Notes under the pieces: generated by a model
Told to the model about the DNA's origin: nothing
Databases searched by the model: none
Seen by the model: only the letters and a program-made list of their open reading frames with translations
Assembly: GCA_038496675.1 (NCBI GenBank)
Contig: CM076659.1
Span: forward strand, 13,660,247-13,724,246
Source of the DNA: Rachycentron canadum
Taxonomy: Eukaryota; Chordata; Actinopteri; Carangiformes; Rachycentridae
Reading direction: 5' to 3'
DNA length: 64,000 nucleotides
Program-made: the position numbers and the translations under genes
Part shown: positions 23,401-37,407 of the stretch, piece by piece
Numbering within the stretch: position 1 is the stretch's first letter
Layout: every line of letters starts with the position of its first letter

Positions 23401-26400
23401 GGCTGTGTGTTCACCCTGAATTAACAATCCACACCACAGACTTCCACAAAAGAATGGCTCTTACTTTTATTCACCAGCAACTGCAAAAATCCTGAGTGTG
23501 CAAAAGTTTTTTGATGGTTAAATTAATTTAGTTATATTGACTAAACAGATGTTTACACCCAGCTTCTTGCACTATAAAATATATTGGAACATACAGCCAG
23601 AGTGATTGGAAAAACTCTCAAACTTAAGTTAATCGCTGACATTTAACCTGTTCAAAATGAAAATCTCAAGTTTTTTACGTGGGTCACCGATGCAGTATTT
23701 TGTTTGTTTGGTACTCGTTTCATTGGTATGGAATGAGTTGCTTTCTCTCAGCTGCAGCCACCGATCAAAGTCTTGACACCAGATGCGCTCTGCACAAGTA
23801 TGCAGTTACCAGAGCCAATTGGTGATGGACACCAAACACCCCGTCACAGAACTTTAGGGGGCCCCAAATAGGCTTCTATTCATCTGCCTGTACAAATCAC
23901 AGCCTGGGCAAAGAGCCATATTATCTTAGCTGCCCTTTCTAGTGCCCTCCTGAGTCATTGGCTATTGTGAGCCAAGAGCTGCTGCCTGCAACCCAGCATA
24001 CACAAATCTGACCAGAATTAACATTAGATCTGCGTCCACTGTAGAGGTCAAATATATTTACATGGACCTAGAATGTTTTATAAGCCCAAACGATAACAGT
24101 GTAGTTCCAATCAAATGTTATATGAATTACTACACAATTACAGAAACCAGATTTGACACAACATTGCAGAGCTATTCATTGCCCCTTTTTTGTCTGGAGA
24201 GGCTTGGCAGACATTTGCTTGGGACAGGCATTACTAAAAGTAGGATGACTATGATTACACTATTTGCTGGGCTGTCATTGGTCTGTACTGCTGATTTTCA
24301 ACTGGCAGCTGCCACCTGTCCTGAAACTGTCAAATTCCTTGTAACTGAACTAATCTGAAGGCAAAAGTACCACATGCAGTTGCAGGGATCATTTGTTATC
24401 TATCGGGCAGTCAATCAAATTGTCATTTAAACCACTCCCTTTTGTTTGCTGGTCGGTCTGGCTTCAGGGTACCTGTATGGAATGATTTTCAGTGAAGGAT
24501 GGAAAACTGAGCTTGTGAGGTTTATGCTGGTCTCATGAGACTATATTTAACAGCCCACATAATGGAAATGGTTCGAGTCTAACCCATCAAACTTGTAGGT
24601 GGTGTCTAGCAAATTGATTTCTGTCTGGATGTTGTTGAGTAGGACAGCAAGTCGAACAATGCAGCTTTTTCATAAGCAGTGAAAATCTTATCTGATCAGT
24701 AGAGGCTCCACAGTTCTCTTTCCATTAAACTCTGGTTTCCCCATTGTGAAGAGTTGCTTCATTAAGTAAGCATGGATCCAGGGTTGATTTCACACTAGGC
24801 TTGCCCTCTCCCATGACCCCCTTTGCCAGTTACTACGTGCACACACAAGTGCAGGTTAGCATAAACAGACATGCATGTACAGACACATATACATGCACTC
24901 TTTTTCTCACTGTTGAGATGCTGTTTCAGCTCCGCTGGAACATGTCACACTTCCTAACTGCATCAGTCAAACAGCACACTGTAACAACCTTTACACATAA
25001 CCGTCATGCTCCTCAGCTCACACTAACGCACACGTTCGCTGTTATATAGCTGCGCCCATTACTCACTGTCAGCCCTAATCAGTAAAGTAATCTGCAAAAC
25101 TGATCAAGAAGAACATTCCCCTCTCCTTTGACTCCCACCACCAATACCAGCCCCTCTCGCCTGTGGAGGCCCAGTTGTGCTTCAATGACTCTCCAGGATA
25201 AATGGAGATAATGGGAGTCATATGCTAGCAGTTGGTTTGGGGCAGGCCTACATGAAACATTTATAGTCCTCATGTAGTCATGGGACTGGAGAAGAGGGAA
25301 AGATAGAGATGACATAGTAAAATAGCATGATATGACTAGGTTGGTATAAAATTGCTTCATCAAATACCTGTGTGAACAATCCTCCATCTTTACTTTTATG
25401 GTATGTCCCTTTTTACTATGCAAAAGTTAATGTCATTTACTAACCAGCGCACACTTGCAGCCTTCTCTCTAAAGCACGTTTTTTATATAAATATTTATGT
25501 AATGACCATTTCTTAACATGAAACCACATGTTAAATGGGTAACATGAAAGGTCTGGAAGATCCATTAGCCTCATGTGTTGTTCCACAGCAGAAAGCTGTC
25601 ATTGGCCAAAAGTTGATTGGGGGATCTGAACCATGCTTGTACTCTCTAATTCAGTGTGTCACTGTGTTTGGTGGTTGGCTAATGAAGGAGAAAGGCTCAA
25701 CCCCAAGGTCACTGCAGTTATTCCTACTTTTGCCACCCCTCTTGCACTGGGGGTAAAGGAAGTGCAGCTGAACCTGCCCATCATTTACACATTTATCACC
25801 CAGAACTTTCCCAAGCATTAAATAGCATCAAAAAAGTAGAAGACTCGACAAGGCACGTCTGCCTTACATAGAACTCCCTCAAAGTATTTTAAGTTAGTGC
25901 TTGCTGCAGTACTTACTGTCTGTGCTTTACCATCTGCGGGTGTAGGCAGTTGATGAGGCAACCGCAGCTCCATATACATTCCTTTTCTATTCATGTTTCT
26001 TACTCACAAAAGTACTTACATGATGTAAGTGATGTCTGTTCCCAGATTAGCTAGACTTAACTTTCTGCTACAGCATGTTTTCTTTCCCATTTGTTCTGTG
26101 GATTATGCTGACATGCAAAATGTTTCATTATTTACAGGAATAAGGAAAGATTTTTTTTTTCAAATGGCAGCATGTTTTATTTAAAGACAGTAGCCTTATG
26201 TGCATGTATATGAGTAGCAAAGTTACAATTATGATTAATGGAAAAATATAAATCAGCAATCTTTTTCAACTACTGTATATCTGCTGTGAAATTATGCTGT
26301 TCATTGTTGTTTAAAGTGAAAATGGATTCTTCGAATGAACCTCAGCTGTGAACCATTGCTTTTGGCCAGAGATCAGCAGTTTGATTCAAACAAGAGCTAG

Positions 26401-27470
26401 TTTTGTCCAGATCTATACTGCATGTTTTTAATATTCATTTATAGTAAAGCATCTTATGTTAGTACGCATTTGGCAAAAAAAAATTATTAGTATGTGTGAA
26501 GATGCTCTGTATAGCTTGACAAGATTAGAAATGTAACAAATAAGTCACCATATACAATAAACCATGGCCTACTTCATTTATGGTTAAATCTATATAAAAA
26601 AGCAAGTGAGCAAGTAGGCTAATTTATAGGCTTTTTGTTCTATTTAAAGATGAATTCCATACATGTTTGAAAAATGTCTTGCATGGAATAACTATGGATG
26701 TTTTTTAAAACGAAAAATCACATTCATTTCAAAAGTTTAACCTCTAGACACAAGTATGCACTTGTTTCCTCATCAAACATGTGTAAGTTACACACTGAAT
26801 CATGATTGGCTTACAAACCTGTAATATTACAAATATCCTGCATGTATGTGTGTGCCTTAAACACATATTGAACAGATGGTCCCTTCTGATCAAATGATTG
26901 AAAACGCTGCAGAAACATTTTTTTACGCAGTGAAACTCAAACATCCAAGCAAAGTAACAATAAGAAACACGTTTTTGAGTAGAGGGGGACTTTTAAATTA
27001 AGTGCATTATATTATTTATATGTGTGATTCACCTGGTCTGGTTAAATAGCTTGGCACAGGACAAGACACAGTAACTGCAGTTTGCATGAATCTCTTAATG
27101 TTTTCTCAATTTATAGGGATCTGAACAAGCTTTGTAGCAGATTTTCTCTGTCTTTTGTCTTCTGTCTTTGTGGCAAAGTGGAAAATCTAAATAAATAATA
27201 AGATTTCTCACGTAGTGTTCTGTTCTGATGTAGTAGCATGGTTATAAACCTTAGAAGAAAACTTTGAGTGTCAGTATTTATATTTTCTTTCTCCTTATCT
27301 CTTTCCATTAGACACCCTCCTACCTCCACTACCACCACCACCTTCAGCACTTGAGGGCTGCTCTGCAGATGGGAGGTCACAAGCCGGTCACCTGTTTTGC
27401 TCAAGTGCACTATCTGCCCTCCACTATCATCTAAGATGGCTGCCCGTGGCCTTCTTCTGTTCCCAAACAG
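17439..27470 (+). other. fam53b: Presumed fam53b intron 1 (about 10 kb)
   Basis: No protein-coding exon of another gene was recognised on either strand. It contains T-runs at 18135-18155 and about 22449-22466, short A-runs, and unique AT-rich sequence. Intron status depends on the noncoding exon at 17160-17438 being real. Confidence 0.5.
18135..18155. repeat. Poly(T) run, 21 nt
   Basis: Uninterrupted T-run in the presumed fam53b intron 1. Confidence 0.9.
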
Positions 27471-27494
27471 ATTGGAGCAGAGCTGCTTGCTACC

Positions 27495-27575
27495 ATGGTG
27501 ATCATTTTATCGAAAACACTGGAAAAGAAGAAGGGTGTCAATGATGTAAGGTCCAAGAACACAGAGAGACGGCTG
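27495..27575 (+). CDS. fam53b: fam53b coding exon 1
   Basis: The exon begins at 27471 after TTCCCAAACAG, with 24 nt of 5' UTR. It encodes 27 residues, MVIILSKTLEKKKGVNDVRS through NTERRL, and ends in phase 0 at GTGAGA. The ATG context CTACCATGG is strong. Confidence 0.93.
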
Positions 27576-30500
27576 GTGAGAGAAACCTAACCTTTTAGTC
27601 TCACGCAAAACATTGTTAGTTAATGTCAGCAAGGATTTGCAGTGTTTCACATGTTAGGCTGTTGTTAGCAAAATGAATAGAGCAGTAATTATATTGGATC
27701 AGTGCACCACATGCCACAGATGTCACTGGTAGTCATTCCCACTTGGACAATACGAGTGAAGACACTAAACCACAATCAGCTAGCTAGTGAGTAATTTATA
27801 ATCAGCTGTCTTTAAGCTGTTTTTATTGACACAGTGAAAAGAGGACTGAGCTTGTTAACTTCATTGGCTGTCCTAACCACAGCCAGGTGAGCACATCAGT
27901 TTCCTCTTTAAACGTTCAGTATCATGTGATCCAGGGTGTGGTTAGCCTAGCTTAGCACAACAGTTGGGTGCTAGCCCAACAAAGCTCTGTCAAAAGCTTC
28001 AAAAGATATACAGACAGAATATCCTAAAAACTCAAAGACAGTATTTTTACAGTTTGTATGTTAATGTAAAACAGAAAATGAAACCATGGTTTGAGGGGGA
28101 GTTTAAGTAAACTGTGCATAGAAAGTCAAGTCCAGTGGGAATCCCTGTGCTGGGCCAAGGTAAAACCAATACACCTTCTTATTTGACGTTGTTTCCAAAA
28201 TAGTTCTTTTATTACATTTAATTTCATGCCTTGACCAATGTGCTACAAGCAACTTCCAGTTATTTGAGAAGCAACACATTAGAGTATTGCATTTTTGGGA
28301 GGACACTTCTTTGAACCATTTCCTTTTTTTTCAACACTTAAGTTTCAGTTTGATGACCTAGACATGGAATAATGACATTAACGTTTTATTTTCATCATCA
28401 TTCCTCGTTGTTAGCACAACAGAGGTGGAGTGTAAAATTTGCACTCTGATCAAAGCCTTCACTATTTCCTCACTATAAAATCCTCCATTTTTGTTCCTTT
28501 TGTTTCTGAAAAATCTGAGCACTCCTTCAGCCTCTCAAGCTGGAATGAATCAGAAAAATTCTCCAGCGCATGAAGATTAAGATTTGGTATGACAAGTCCA
28601 GTAACCACTGAGCTGTATCCTCCTAATATCTCTCTCTCTTTTTGACCTTGAGAGCCTCATTAGGTCTTGACATCTCTTCCACACCAGTGTAGATCTCCAC
28701 TGGAAGCTAAATCATTCAGCATATGAATGACTTTGCATAGCTTCTGTGTTGGTTTATCAAGGTAAACATGTACATGTGGCACATACTGTATGTACATAGA
28801 AACATGTTTTCACACACGTTAAAGATCTGAGGTTGGGGGGTATTAATAGTTTAATTTCATTGTCCCCCGCAACATAAAACCCTTCAACTTTTGATTTAAT
28901 GCTATGTATTTTTTTTGTTGTGATAATAACCCTTAGGTGATTCATAGCAGCACATTGGTGGTATTTCCCTTTTGTCCTTTGTGCTGACAGTCATTACCCT
29001 GTTGTAATTAGTGAACTGTGGGGAATACTAGGTGTCTAATTTGAAGACGGGCCTAAACCTTTGCTCAAAACCACCCTAAATACCCTTTGTTCTATATTAA
29101 AATTTAAATGTAAAACTGGTTTGGTGTGATGTAAGGAAAATATCTATGGCTCTTTACCTGCTATATGCACTTCTGTTTCTTTGTCAGCTATTCACTTGTT
29201 TAGCAGGTGGGATACAGGTGGTTTATCCATGCAAAATGACAATAAACATCAGCCTGTTTGCAGTGAGAGTGGATCATTGGCAATGTTGCAGAGTTGGGTG
29301 TTAATTCTCTGTGTATTTCTCTCGTATCCATTATGGTGGTATCTAGCTGAGGTGGAGTCAATTAAACTATTTTGAATTCCTGTGTAAATTTGGTAGCTCT
29401 GGGTAAATAAGTGGTAATTATACAGTAGTTGTTAAACAAATACAGTGGAATAGAAAGTGCTGTGTTTTCCTTTCAAATATAGTGGCCTACTCAACTACAG
29501 CAGTAGTAGCATAGCGTTGCATTTCAGCCAATGTACTTTGTTACTGGTTAAATTAGTTTCTAATCTACAGGGGTATTAAGATGCAGAAATGGTATCAATC
29601 TTCTCATTTGACTGTGGTGTTAGGCAAACATTTACATTTACTGGTGTTTGCTGTTTTTTGGTCTACATTGTATCTATCTGACTGTTGGCCCCTCTGTTTG
29701 CTCGTCCTCCACAGCGTGAGCTCCACACCATGAGCAGAGGGACCACCCTCTTCTCCTGTGGAACCGTGGGTGAGTTATCGCCATTCATGTCATTTGTGTT
29801 CATCTTTTTGCCTTCCTTGCTTCCTCTTCTCTTGGAATAAAAATTCTTATCTGTCTGTCCTTTGCGTTCAGTCAAGATCTCGACAGTGAAGGAGTTGGGA
29901 TCATTTTTTTTTTACAACATAATTTCACAAATGTAAGAAGATAATGGAGTGCCCCTCTGATCCCTTGATAAATTGAACCATGAAGGTTTGCGACCCCTGA
30001 CTATAACTGTCTCATTGTTTATTCCCTCTGTCACACACTGTCTCACTTCTCCCTTTCTCTGTCACTCATCCCCCTCTCATGATCAGGGTGCACCTGCCTC
30101 TACACAACGTTGCACACCACTCTCATGGGAGTGAACTGTAATTGAATATGCTGTTGCCTATGTCAACAATTTCCCTTTGGCTTTGTTAGTGTCGCAGTAA
30201 TTGCCCCCTGTGTTAAAAGACATGCTACTGTAAATACAAGTCCTCCCCCATCATCATGCACTGTCCTCTTTTCCTTTTGGTTGGAGATGTGGAGGAGTGT
30301 GGCTTATAGTTTCCACTCTTAATATTGACATCAACTTTGTCTAGCTTGTCTTGTTCTTTTACCCGGCACTCTGCCTCTTGTTTTCAAAGGGTGGCCTTTT
30401 GAAGTTCATCCCTTTCTCCCTTTGTCAAGTTGTTTTCCTAACATTCCTGTCAGGTCGTCACTGTAGCCCCCGTACATTGTTTGTCCACCCAAAACAATGA

Positions 30501-33500
30501 TTTCCGTCCACCACTCTGTGCGAGAGTGTGCCAGAATTGGAGACAAGCATCCCAAAAGGCAGGGATTTGGATCAGCAGGGGAACGTTTTTGCCAAAAGCG
30601 TCAAGCCACTATGGCACTTTACTGTAGGTGTATTATCTCCCACAAGTGTGTGATAGGCTCTTTTGTGCGGATAGTGAAACAGCTGGCGAGTCATACTGCT
30701 TTCTGAAACATATCCTGCTAACCTTGACCAATAGGAGTGCCTTTCCAACTGATTCAGTGGCTGATTTGTAATATGCATTTCATGTTTTTGGAAACAACAT
30801 TGCCGCAAGTCCAGGTTTTAAATAGTCAGGATTGTGGTTTCTTGTGCGTGTTTGTCCTTTGGATACCAGAAAACAGTATCCATATCCTTTGGAGTCTCCT
30901 AGACTGAGCAACAGACAGTCCAGCACATTATAGTGTTGAGTACTACAAAATTATAAAAGACTTACAAAACACTGGGATCTTAAAATTCCTATAATTCATT
31001 AAGAATTATAGGTCACTTTTTCACCTTGCTGTCAATTTAGCTTTTGTTTTCCAGCTTTCAGCTCACTTGAAAATGAGCAGCACTGGTTTGAACTGTGCAG
31101 CTGCACTGTTACTTCCACAAGGCCCAACCCTGTCATTTCTCTTTTAAAGAAATGATTGATGACAATTTTTTTAGATGGAACAAAGCTCATGATTTTGTGT
31201 TTATTTTTTGCACTTAGTAGTTTATCACTGCCCTTAAGTGTATGTTCAGTTTCTTCTTAGTTAAATAAGAAGAAACTGAACTGTGTGACTGCTATAATAA
31301 TTCAAATGAGATATATAAAGGGCTACTATGGAGGTCAATGAGAGTGAGCATGTATGTTTTGAATATTGCAGAGGCAGATAGGTGGCTGGACCTGGGGCGA
31401 AGCTGCACCATCCAGCAGAGAGCTTCCTGCCAGTCTGGTGCAACCTTGGAGAGCCTGTGGGATGTGATGCCTGAGCCAGGGAACGGGCTCTGGGCCAAGG
31501 AGCCAGGCAGTACCACGGCAATCACCAGTCTGATAAGAGATCTTAGCCTTGGCAACAGCAACATGACCAGCCCCGACTCCCATATTACATCCACCACTGC
31601 ACACTACACCACTACAGCCACCAGCCAAGCTCCTACGGCACCCCCGAGCAAACGCCAATGTCGCTCCCTGTCGTTCTCTGATGAATTCAGTGGGTTTCGC
31701 TCATCTTGGAGGCCCCAAGGCTCCAGAGTGTGGACAACAGTGGAGAAACGTAGGTGCCACAGTGGGGGAAGCGTTCGAGCAGGAGGGGGTTTCTCTGGTG
31801 GTCATTTTCCCATCATACAGCGTAGCTCCAGCTTCAGTTTGCCCTCGCGCTCCAGCATCCCCTCAGACGGAGCCCTGGACTTACCATTTTTTAACCAGCG
31901 ACTGCCTCTCCACCCTCAGTTCACTGCCTCTCCAGTCTCCCCTACCTCTCCTTCCTCACATCACCACCACTCCTGCCATCACCACTTCCTCAGGCCTCTC
32001 TCCCTCTCCCATGAGCAGATCAGCCTTCTAGAGCACCAGACGGAAGAAGTGTCAGAGGCCAGTTCTCCAGACTCAACACCAGAACTGGGGAGGCGTACTG
32101 GACAGAGAGCTGGGGGCACAGGGTGTCTGTCTCGGAGCAGGTCCCAGCCATGTGTGCTTAATGATAAAAAGATTGGCATGAAGCGCAGGAGGCCAGAAGA
32201 CGCTCAGGAGCAGCGGCCATCCCTGGACCTGGCAAAGATGACTCAGGTTAGATGGAACTGTTGAACACACATGACACGCACAGACAAGCAGACGTACTCA
32301 CATTCACATGAATGCGTCTCATTAAATTGCTTTTATTTCACAGGGTTTAGGATCACTATGTTCACTGATTAAACATAAATCAGCATCATCTTATCTTTAA
32401 TTTTGCTTTACTGTTGCCAAATGGGCTCTATTGCGTTTGGTTAAATCCTGGCTCAAACGCATTTACCACACAGACAAATACCTTTTTGTTCTTGGACCAA
32501 GTGGAAGTTCAAGAGATCCTCAAACGTAACTGGACCTTTCTCTCTCTGGGTCTGATCAGGGACTGGATTAAATCAAGCAGAATTAAGTTTTCTGGGTTGT
32601 TGGTCCAAGGCTTTAGGGCTAAGTGATCTCAGGCCTCCTTCCTTCCAGCTCTGGGAGTGGCGCTTACTAAAGAAGCATTCCTCATGTTCGGTCACGCTGC
32701 CTAGCGCCACACTCTAGCAAGCCTGGCTCCAGTTTGTCATCTCATTTACTCCGCTGGGTAAACAGCCCTTCTGAGGGTTCGACCCCTCACCATTTATTTA
32801 ATTCCTGTCTGCTTCTCCTGCGCCATCTTTTTTTTTGTCCTTCATCCACTTCACTGTTTCATTACTTTCTTGTATCCTATCTACTGTCAGGCAGTTAGAG
32901 CAACCAAAGGCGATTAGTAGTGCAGACATTTTGATGCGCAGTACTCTGGATTGCTTCCTCATGACAAGGTTAGAGGTCAGAGGAAGCAGTGGAGCAGCCA
33001 GAGAGTATAAATGACCACCGGACAAACCCAAACCAAGAATAGAACCATAGAAGTATCTTAAAGACACACACTGTTTTGACACTTGGCAAAGTTCTGATGT
33101 TTTTACAGAGACCAGAAAAAACGTGATTTGATTGGTGCATCCTGCTCCATTATTCATTTCAATGCTCTTGAAAGTCAGAATAAAAGCTAGAGCAGTACTG
33201 TATACTGATACAGAAGCGAACCTGTCCTGTATATCCCCACTTTCCTGCACTTATAACATTCATATGATTTGCTAAATTCATCCTTCAACATGCCACCTGT
33301 CCAGGAAATATTTCCTTTCCCTCGTCTTTTATTAGAAAGTACCATCAATTTATCCATCCTCCCTCCCTTCCTTTTCCCAACGAATTGTGTTCCCAGCCTT
33401 TCACCCTTTGGACCTAGCCAGGGTTGGATCAACAGGGCTTTGGTAATGGAGCCTAGCAAGCATGTTTCCTCTATTCATGCCAGCTGCTAAGAGGGGAAAA

Positions 33501-36500
33501 ATCAAGCATGATGATCACACACGTACGCACTGATACACAAACACACATATGGATTTTTTTTTTTGTTACATCTGGTTGCAGCACTGCTTGAATACAGAAG
33601 AAGACATCAGAAAATTATTGTGAAAGTGGTATCTGCTCTCAGCGATCAACTGGCTGAGGCATTGTTTCTCACTTCAGTTAATTTCAGTTCAGTTTTTTCT
33701 CTTGCATGACTTAATGCAGTAACACAGCTTGCAGGGTACCATTTTAGAACTCTTTTGCTTCTATTTGTTTCCCTGCACAACTTAGATATAACTTTTCAAT
33801 ATTGGTCTTTTCGAATGCTGCTTCTAGCGTGCCCAGCAACCTAAATGAATGAAATGAAGGGCTGGTTACAACTTGTGTCAGTTCGAGTGAGGAATGAACA
33901 TGAGACCAACAATTAGGGTTGGGCACATATACACATGATTCATTGATTTTTACCACCTCTAATAAAAGCTTTAGATTTGAGAAAGATTTAGAAAGATCTG
34001 CAGATAGAATCTTCATCACATTCTTCATCTTCACTCACTACTTCCCAAGAAATCTCATCACAGCACTCTCACAACACAAAGATGTCATATTTGGCCCTGG
34101 CTTATGAGTTATTACCACTTGTCACACCTACACACACTTGCCACCGTGCTTCCTTCATTTTTTTAGGCATGTGAATGAGGAATACAAACGAAAGCTCAGA
34201 GAAAACAAAAGTAGTTATCTGTGCATCAAAGCACACTTTGTTATTTTCCAGTGACATTTGCAGGAGTACAGACATTTATTTTCTTAATTTGCCAGACAAT
34301 AAAAGAAAAACAAATAAATAAATTTAAAAAATGCTGGAGGTTCAGGGGGTGCAGGGATGTAAGGGTCAACCCATAACAAGTCCCTAGTGTGTTGTTAGTG
34401 GAACATGGTGTAACTTGGCCTCTAGATTCTTTGACCACGTCAATGAAGGAGGGTGTGAATTCTGGGGATGCATGTCATGCTAATCGGCTATAACTCAACT
34501 ACCATAGGGACTTACATGTGGTCATCCCCAAAATTCTTCACATATACTCCCTGTCAGCCACATCTATCTGTTCACTGCTGCCTTTCTGCCTCACCTCTTT
34601 TTCTTTTTCTTTTTTTTAAACGCTGGCTGCCCCTCCACCTTGGCCCTCCATTGTTTTTTCCTCTACATAGTGAGCTGTCTAACTGAGAATGTTATCTTTT
34701 GATATCTAGGTCACTTGCTGATTGATGGCGCTTACACTTTGCTTTTGAGGAAAGGGACTATGTGAAGCCTGCCTGGCCAGTTTCACACAGATTTATGTTG
34801 CCTTCGTTGCCCTGTTTGACAACTTCACTTGCATCATTGTGCAATTTGAAGACAAAATTACAGGGTATCCTTGGCTCGGCTGTGTTAGCAGCAGGGGTGG
34901 TAAAGGGGGTCATGTTGAGCGAGCGCTTGAAAGCGTGAGTGTGTGCGGGTGCCTGTGCATTCAGGAGAAAAATGGCAGGGCAGAGAAAGGGGCTATTATT
35001 TCTGCAGGGAAGCTGGCAGACAAACTCCTTACTCCTCTCTATTAATATCTTCTTGCTGGCTCAAGATCGAGCCTCTCTGCTCGTCCCCTCCTCTTTCCAT
35101 CTCATTCCATTCCTGGGATGGCAGACATGGTGATCATAGCTGAGTGTCAAGCCCCACAGGCCTGAGGGAACACCTAGGTGGGTGACATGATATTGCTTCT
35201 GCTTGTTCAACCTTTGCTCAAACCTAACAACCTGCGTTTATCTTTTTTTTCTATCTTACGTCAAGGTATCTGTCACGCATTCTCTTGTGGTACAGTGAAT
35301 ACCAGGCAAATGTGCAGACCAAGGGAAAGGTGTTCACACACAGACACCAACAGAGATAACTGATGCAGAGTTTGGCAACTATGCAGTATGGCTGTCAGGA
35401 ATGAGTAAAGCATTCCTGTCTTTGCTTGCACCTCTGCCCTCTCTTTTGTGTTACAGTTGTTTGCTGTTGGAGGTTTGTTTGCTTTGTTCTTCTTCGGAGC
35501 AGTGTGTCACTAGATGATGGTTATCTGGCCTCATTTCAGCACAGAGATAAATAAATCATATTTTGAGTCTGTACATTGAATGTATTGTAAAGTTGCATAA
35601 TTCCTTTTGTTGCTTCGTATCAATGATAGTGAACTTTATTATCTTAGGAAATTTAGGTGGTCAAGGTGCAAAAATACACAATCGGCCCTTTTCTCCCCAA
35701 ATACATGGACACGCTCACTCATACACTCAACCCCACTCTTGCATATGCTAATACACACACACAGATACAGTAAATACTTAATATAGTGATCCTTGAAACA
35801 CCACCTCGGCATCAGAATTAGAACAAACTTATAAAGTAGAGCTAGATATCAGTATTGCACCATATATAAGAAATTGCACCACACAAGCTTTGCTCTGTTC
35901 AAAGAATTAAATCATTTTGTGTTGCACTGTTTCTTCCCTTTAACATTCTGATTCCTGAAGGAACAAAGGATGCTTCCTTTTCCCCGATATTACAACAGAA
36001 CCTGTTGAGTAGTGAGTGAGTCTAGCCACTGAGGATATGTGCTGGTCTTTCCACAAACTAAGCAGCTGACATCTGGTCACAGACAGTGACACTGCCTTTT
36101 TGATCACAGACTGCAACTTAGTTTTGGTTGCTATGAGTAAGTCAGGACAAAGGAACGGGATGCTTGGAAGAACAGCCTTAAATTAAGATGATAGAAAGAT
36201 AATGACAGATGGTAAAACTGTTAAGTTTTCAATATGAGAGAACATAGTTAAACATTTGTTGAACTTCAGCCGATTCTCAGCTCTTTGAGTGGGTATACAA
36301 TTAAGTATATACAGTATATACCCCTCTGCATATCTAAGTGCTTATTTGTGCCTCTAGGTGAACAGCAGGCCCTTCGCCATTGTACTTAGCAGGGTGTTGT
36401 TTATTGTTTGGCCTAATTATCAGGAGGATATTTGCTTAACGTCTTGGCCTGTTCTTGTCCTTCTCCCAGAGCAGCTGCCTTTTGATCCCATGGTATAGTT

Positions 36501-37355
36501 AATGCATTTACAGTAGAGGTTCTTGTTGTGTTGATCATTGTTGGGTATGATGGATAGTGTCTACCGGAAAATCAGTTATAAGTATAAACCAAGTGTTAAC
36601 CAAGTAGGCTATACTTGTATTCTCATTCTTTGGCTTATTGTTTCATTGCTACTAGCAGACTCCACCTTCACTCGGGTTTCAAGCTGCGCAAACGTGATAC
36701 TCTGGAAATGATGAATGCAAGTACTAGATGTGACGTGTATGACAAAAGCCTTGCAATTTGGAAGATGAGATTCAATCCTGCGTTTAGTATCGCAGTGTCA
36801 GACGATATTGTTGACCGCCTTCTTTATTGAAACAATGTGGCCTCTTGAATCCTCTCAGTCCTCTGTCCCCTCATTTGGCTGCATTGTAAACAAATACAGG
36901 AGCTGCGTGTCAGTGTTTGATACATGTCATTTCAAACAGAGGTAATGAAATGCACTTTTGAACTAGAATTGAAAACTTGCTCCACTGCATCAGTCACATC
37001 ACGCATGAGGCTTGATTACTCATCATGAGGCGTACTACTCAGCCTCTGAAAACAATTAGATGATGTCCTCTGTGTCTTTGGATGAGCTTTTTTAAGTTGT
37101 ATAAATAACAATATAAGATGATGCCTGGATTGGCTTAATTAAAGACTAGTCACATTCTGGGAAATTTAGTGTTTTTGGAGTTGGATGCTTGATATTAATG
37201 ACCAAATGTTAATAAATCAGTTTGACTAGTCTTTTTAAAAGACTAGTTATTATGTATAATAACTAAATGATTTATTATGTATCCCTCAATGTTGTGTCAA
37301 TGCAATACTAAATCAATGGAGTACCCCTTTAAGGCTCTCAACTACAGTCATACAG

Positions 37356-37407
<52 letters not shown>

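Noticed and set aside
31292..31658. Minus-strand open frames of about 100 codons opposite fam53b exon 3
   Set aside because: Antisense shadows of the long coding exon; no recognisable domain and no splice context.
32770..32800. GGTTCGACCCC resembling a tRNA T-arm / B box
   Set aside because: The loop between the paired TGAGGG and CCCTCA is 6 nt instead of 7, and no anticodon arm or A box lies at the right distance. The GGTTCGAGTC near 24570 was rejected for the same lack of context.
36615..36830. 71-codon open frame in fam53b intron 4 that looks somewhat protein-like
   Set aside because: The acceptor-like site near 36658 would need a donor leaving two bases, whereas the fam53b donor at 32246 is phase 0. 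No family is recognised and no donor follows in frame.
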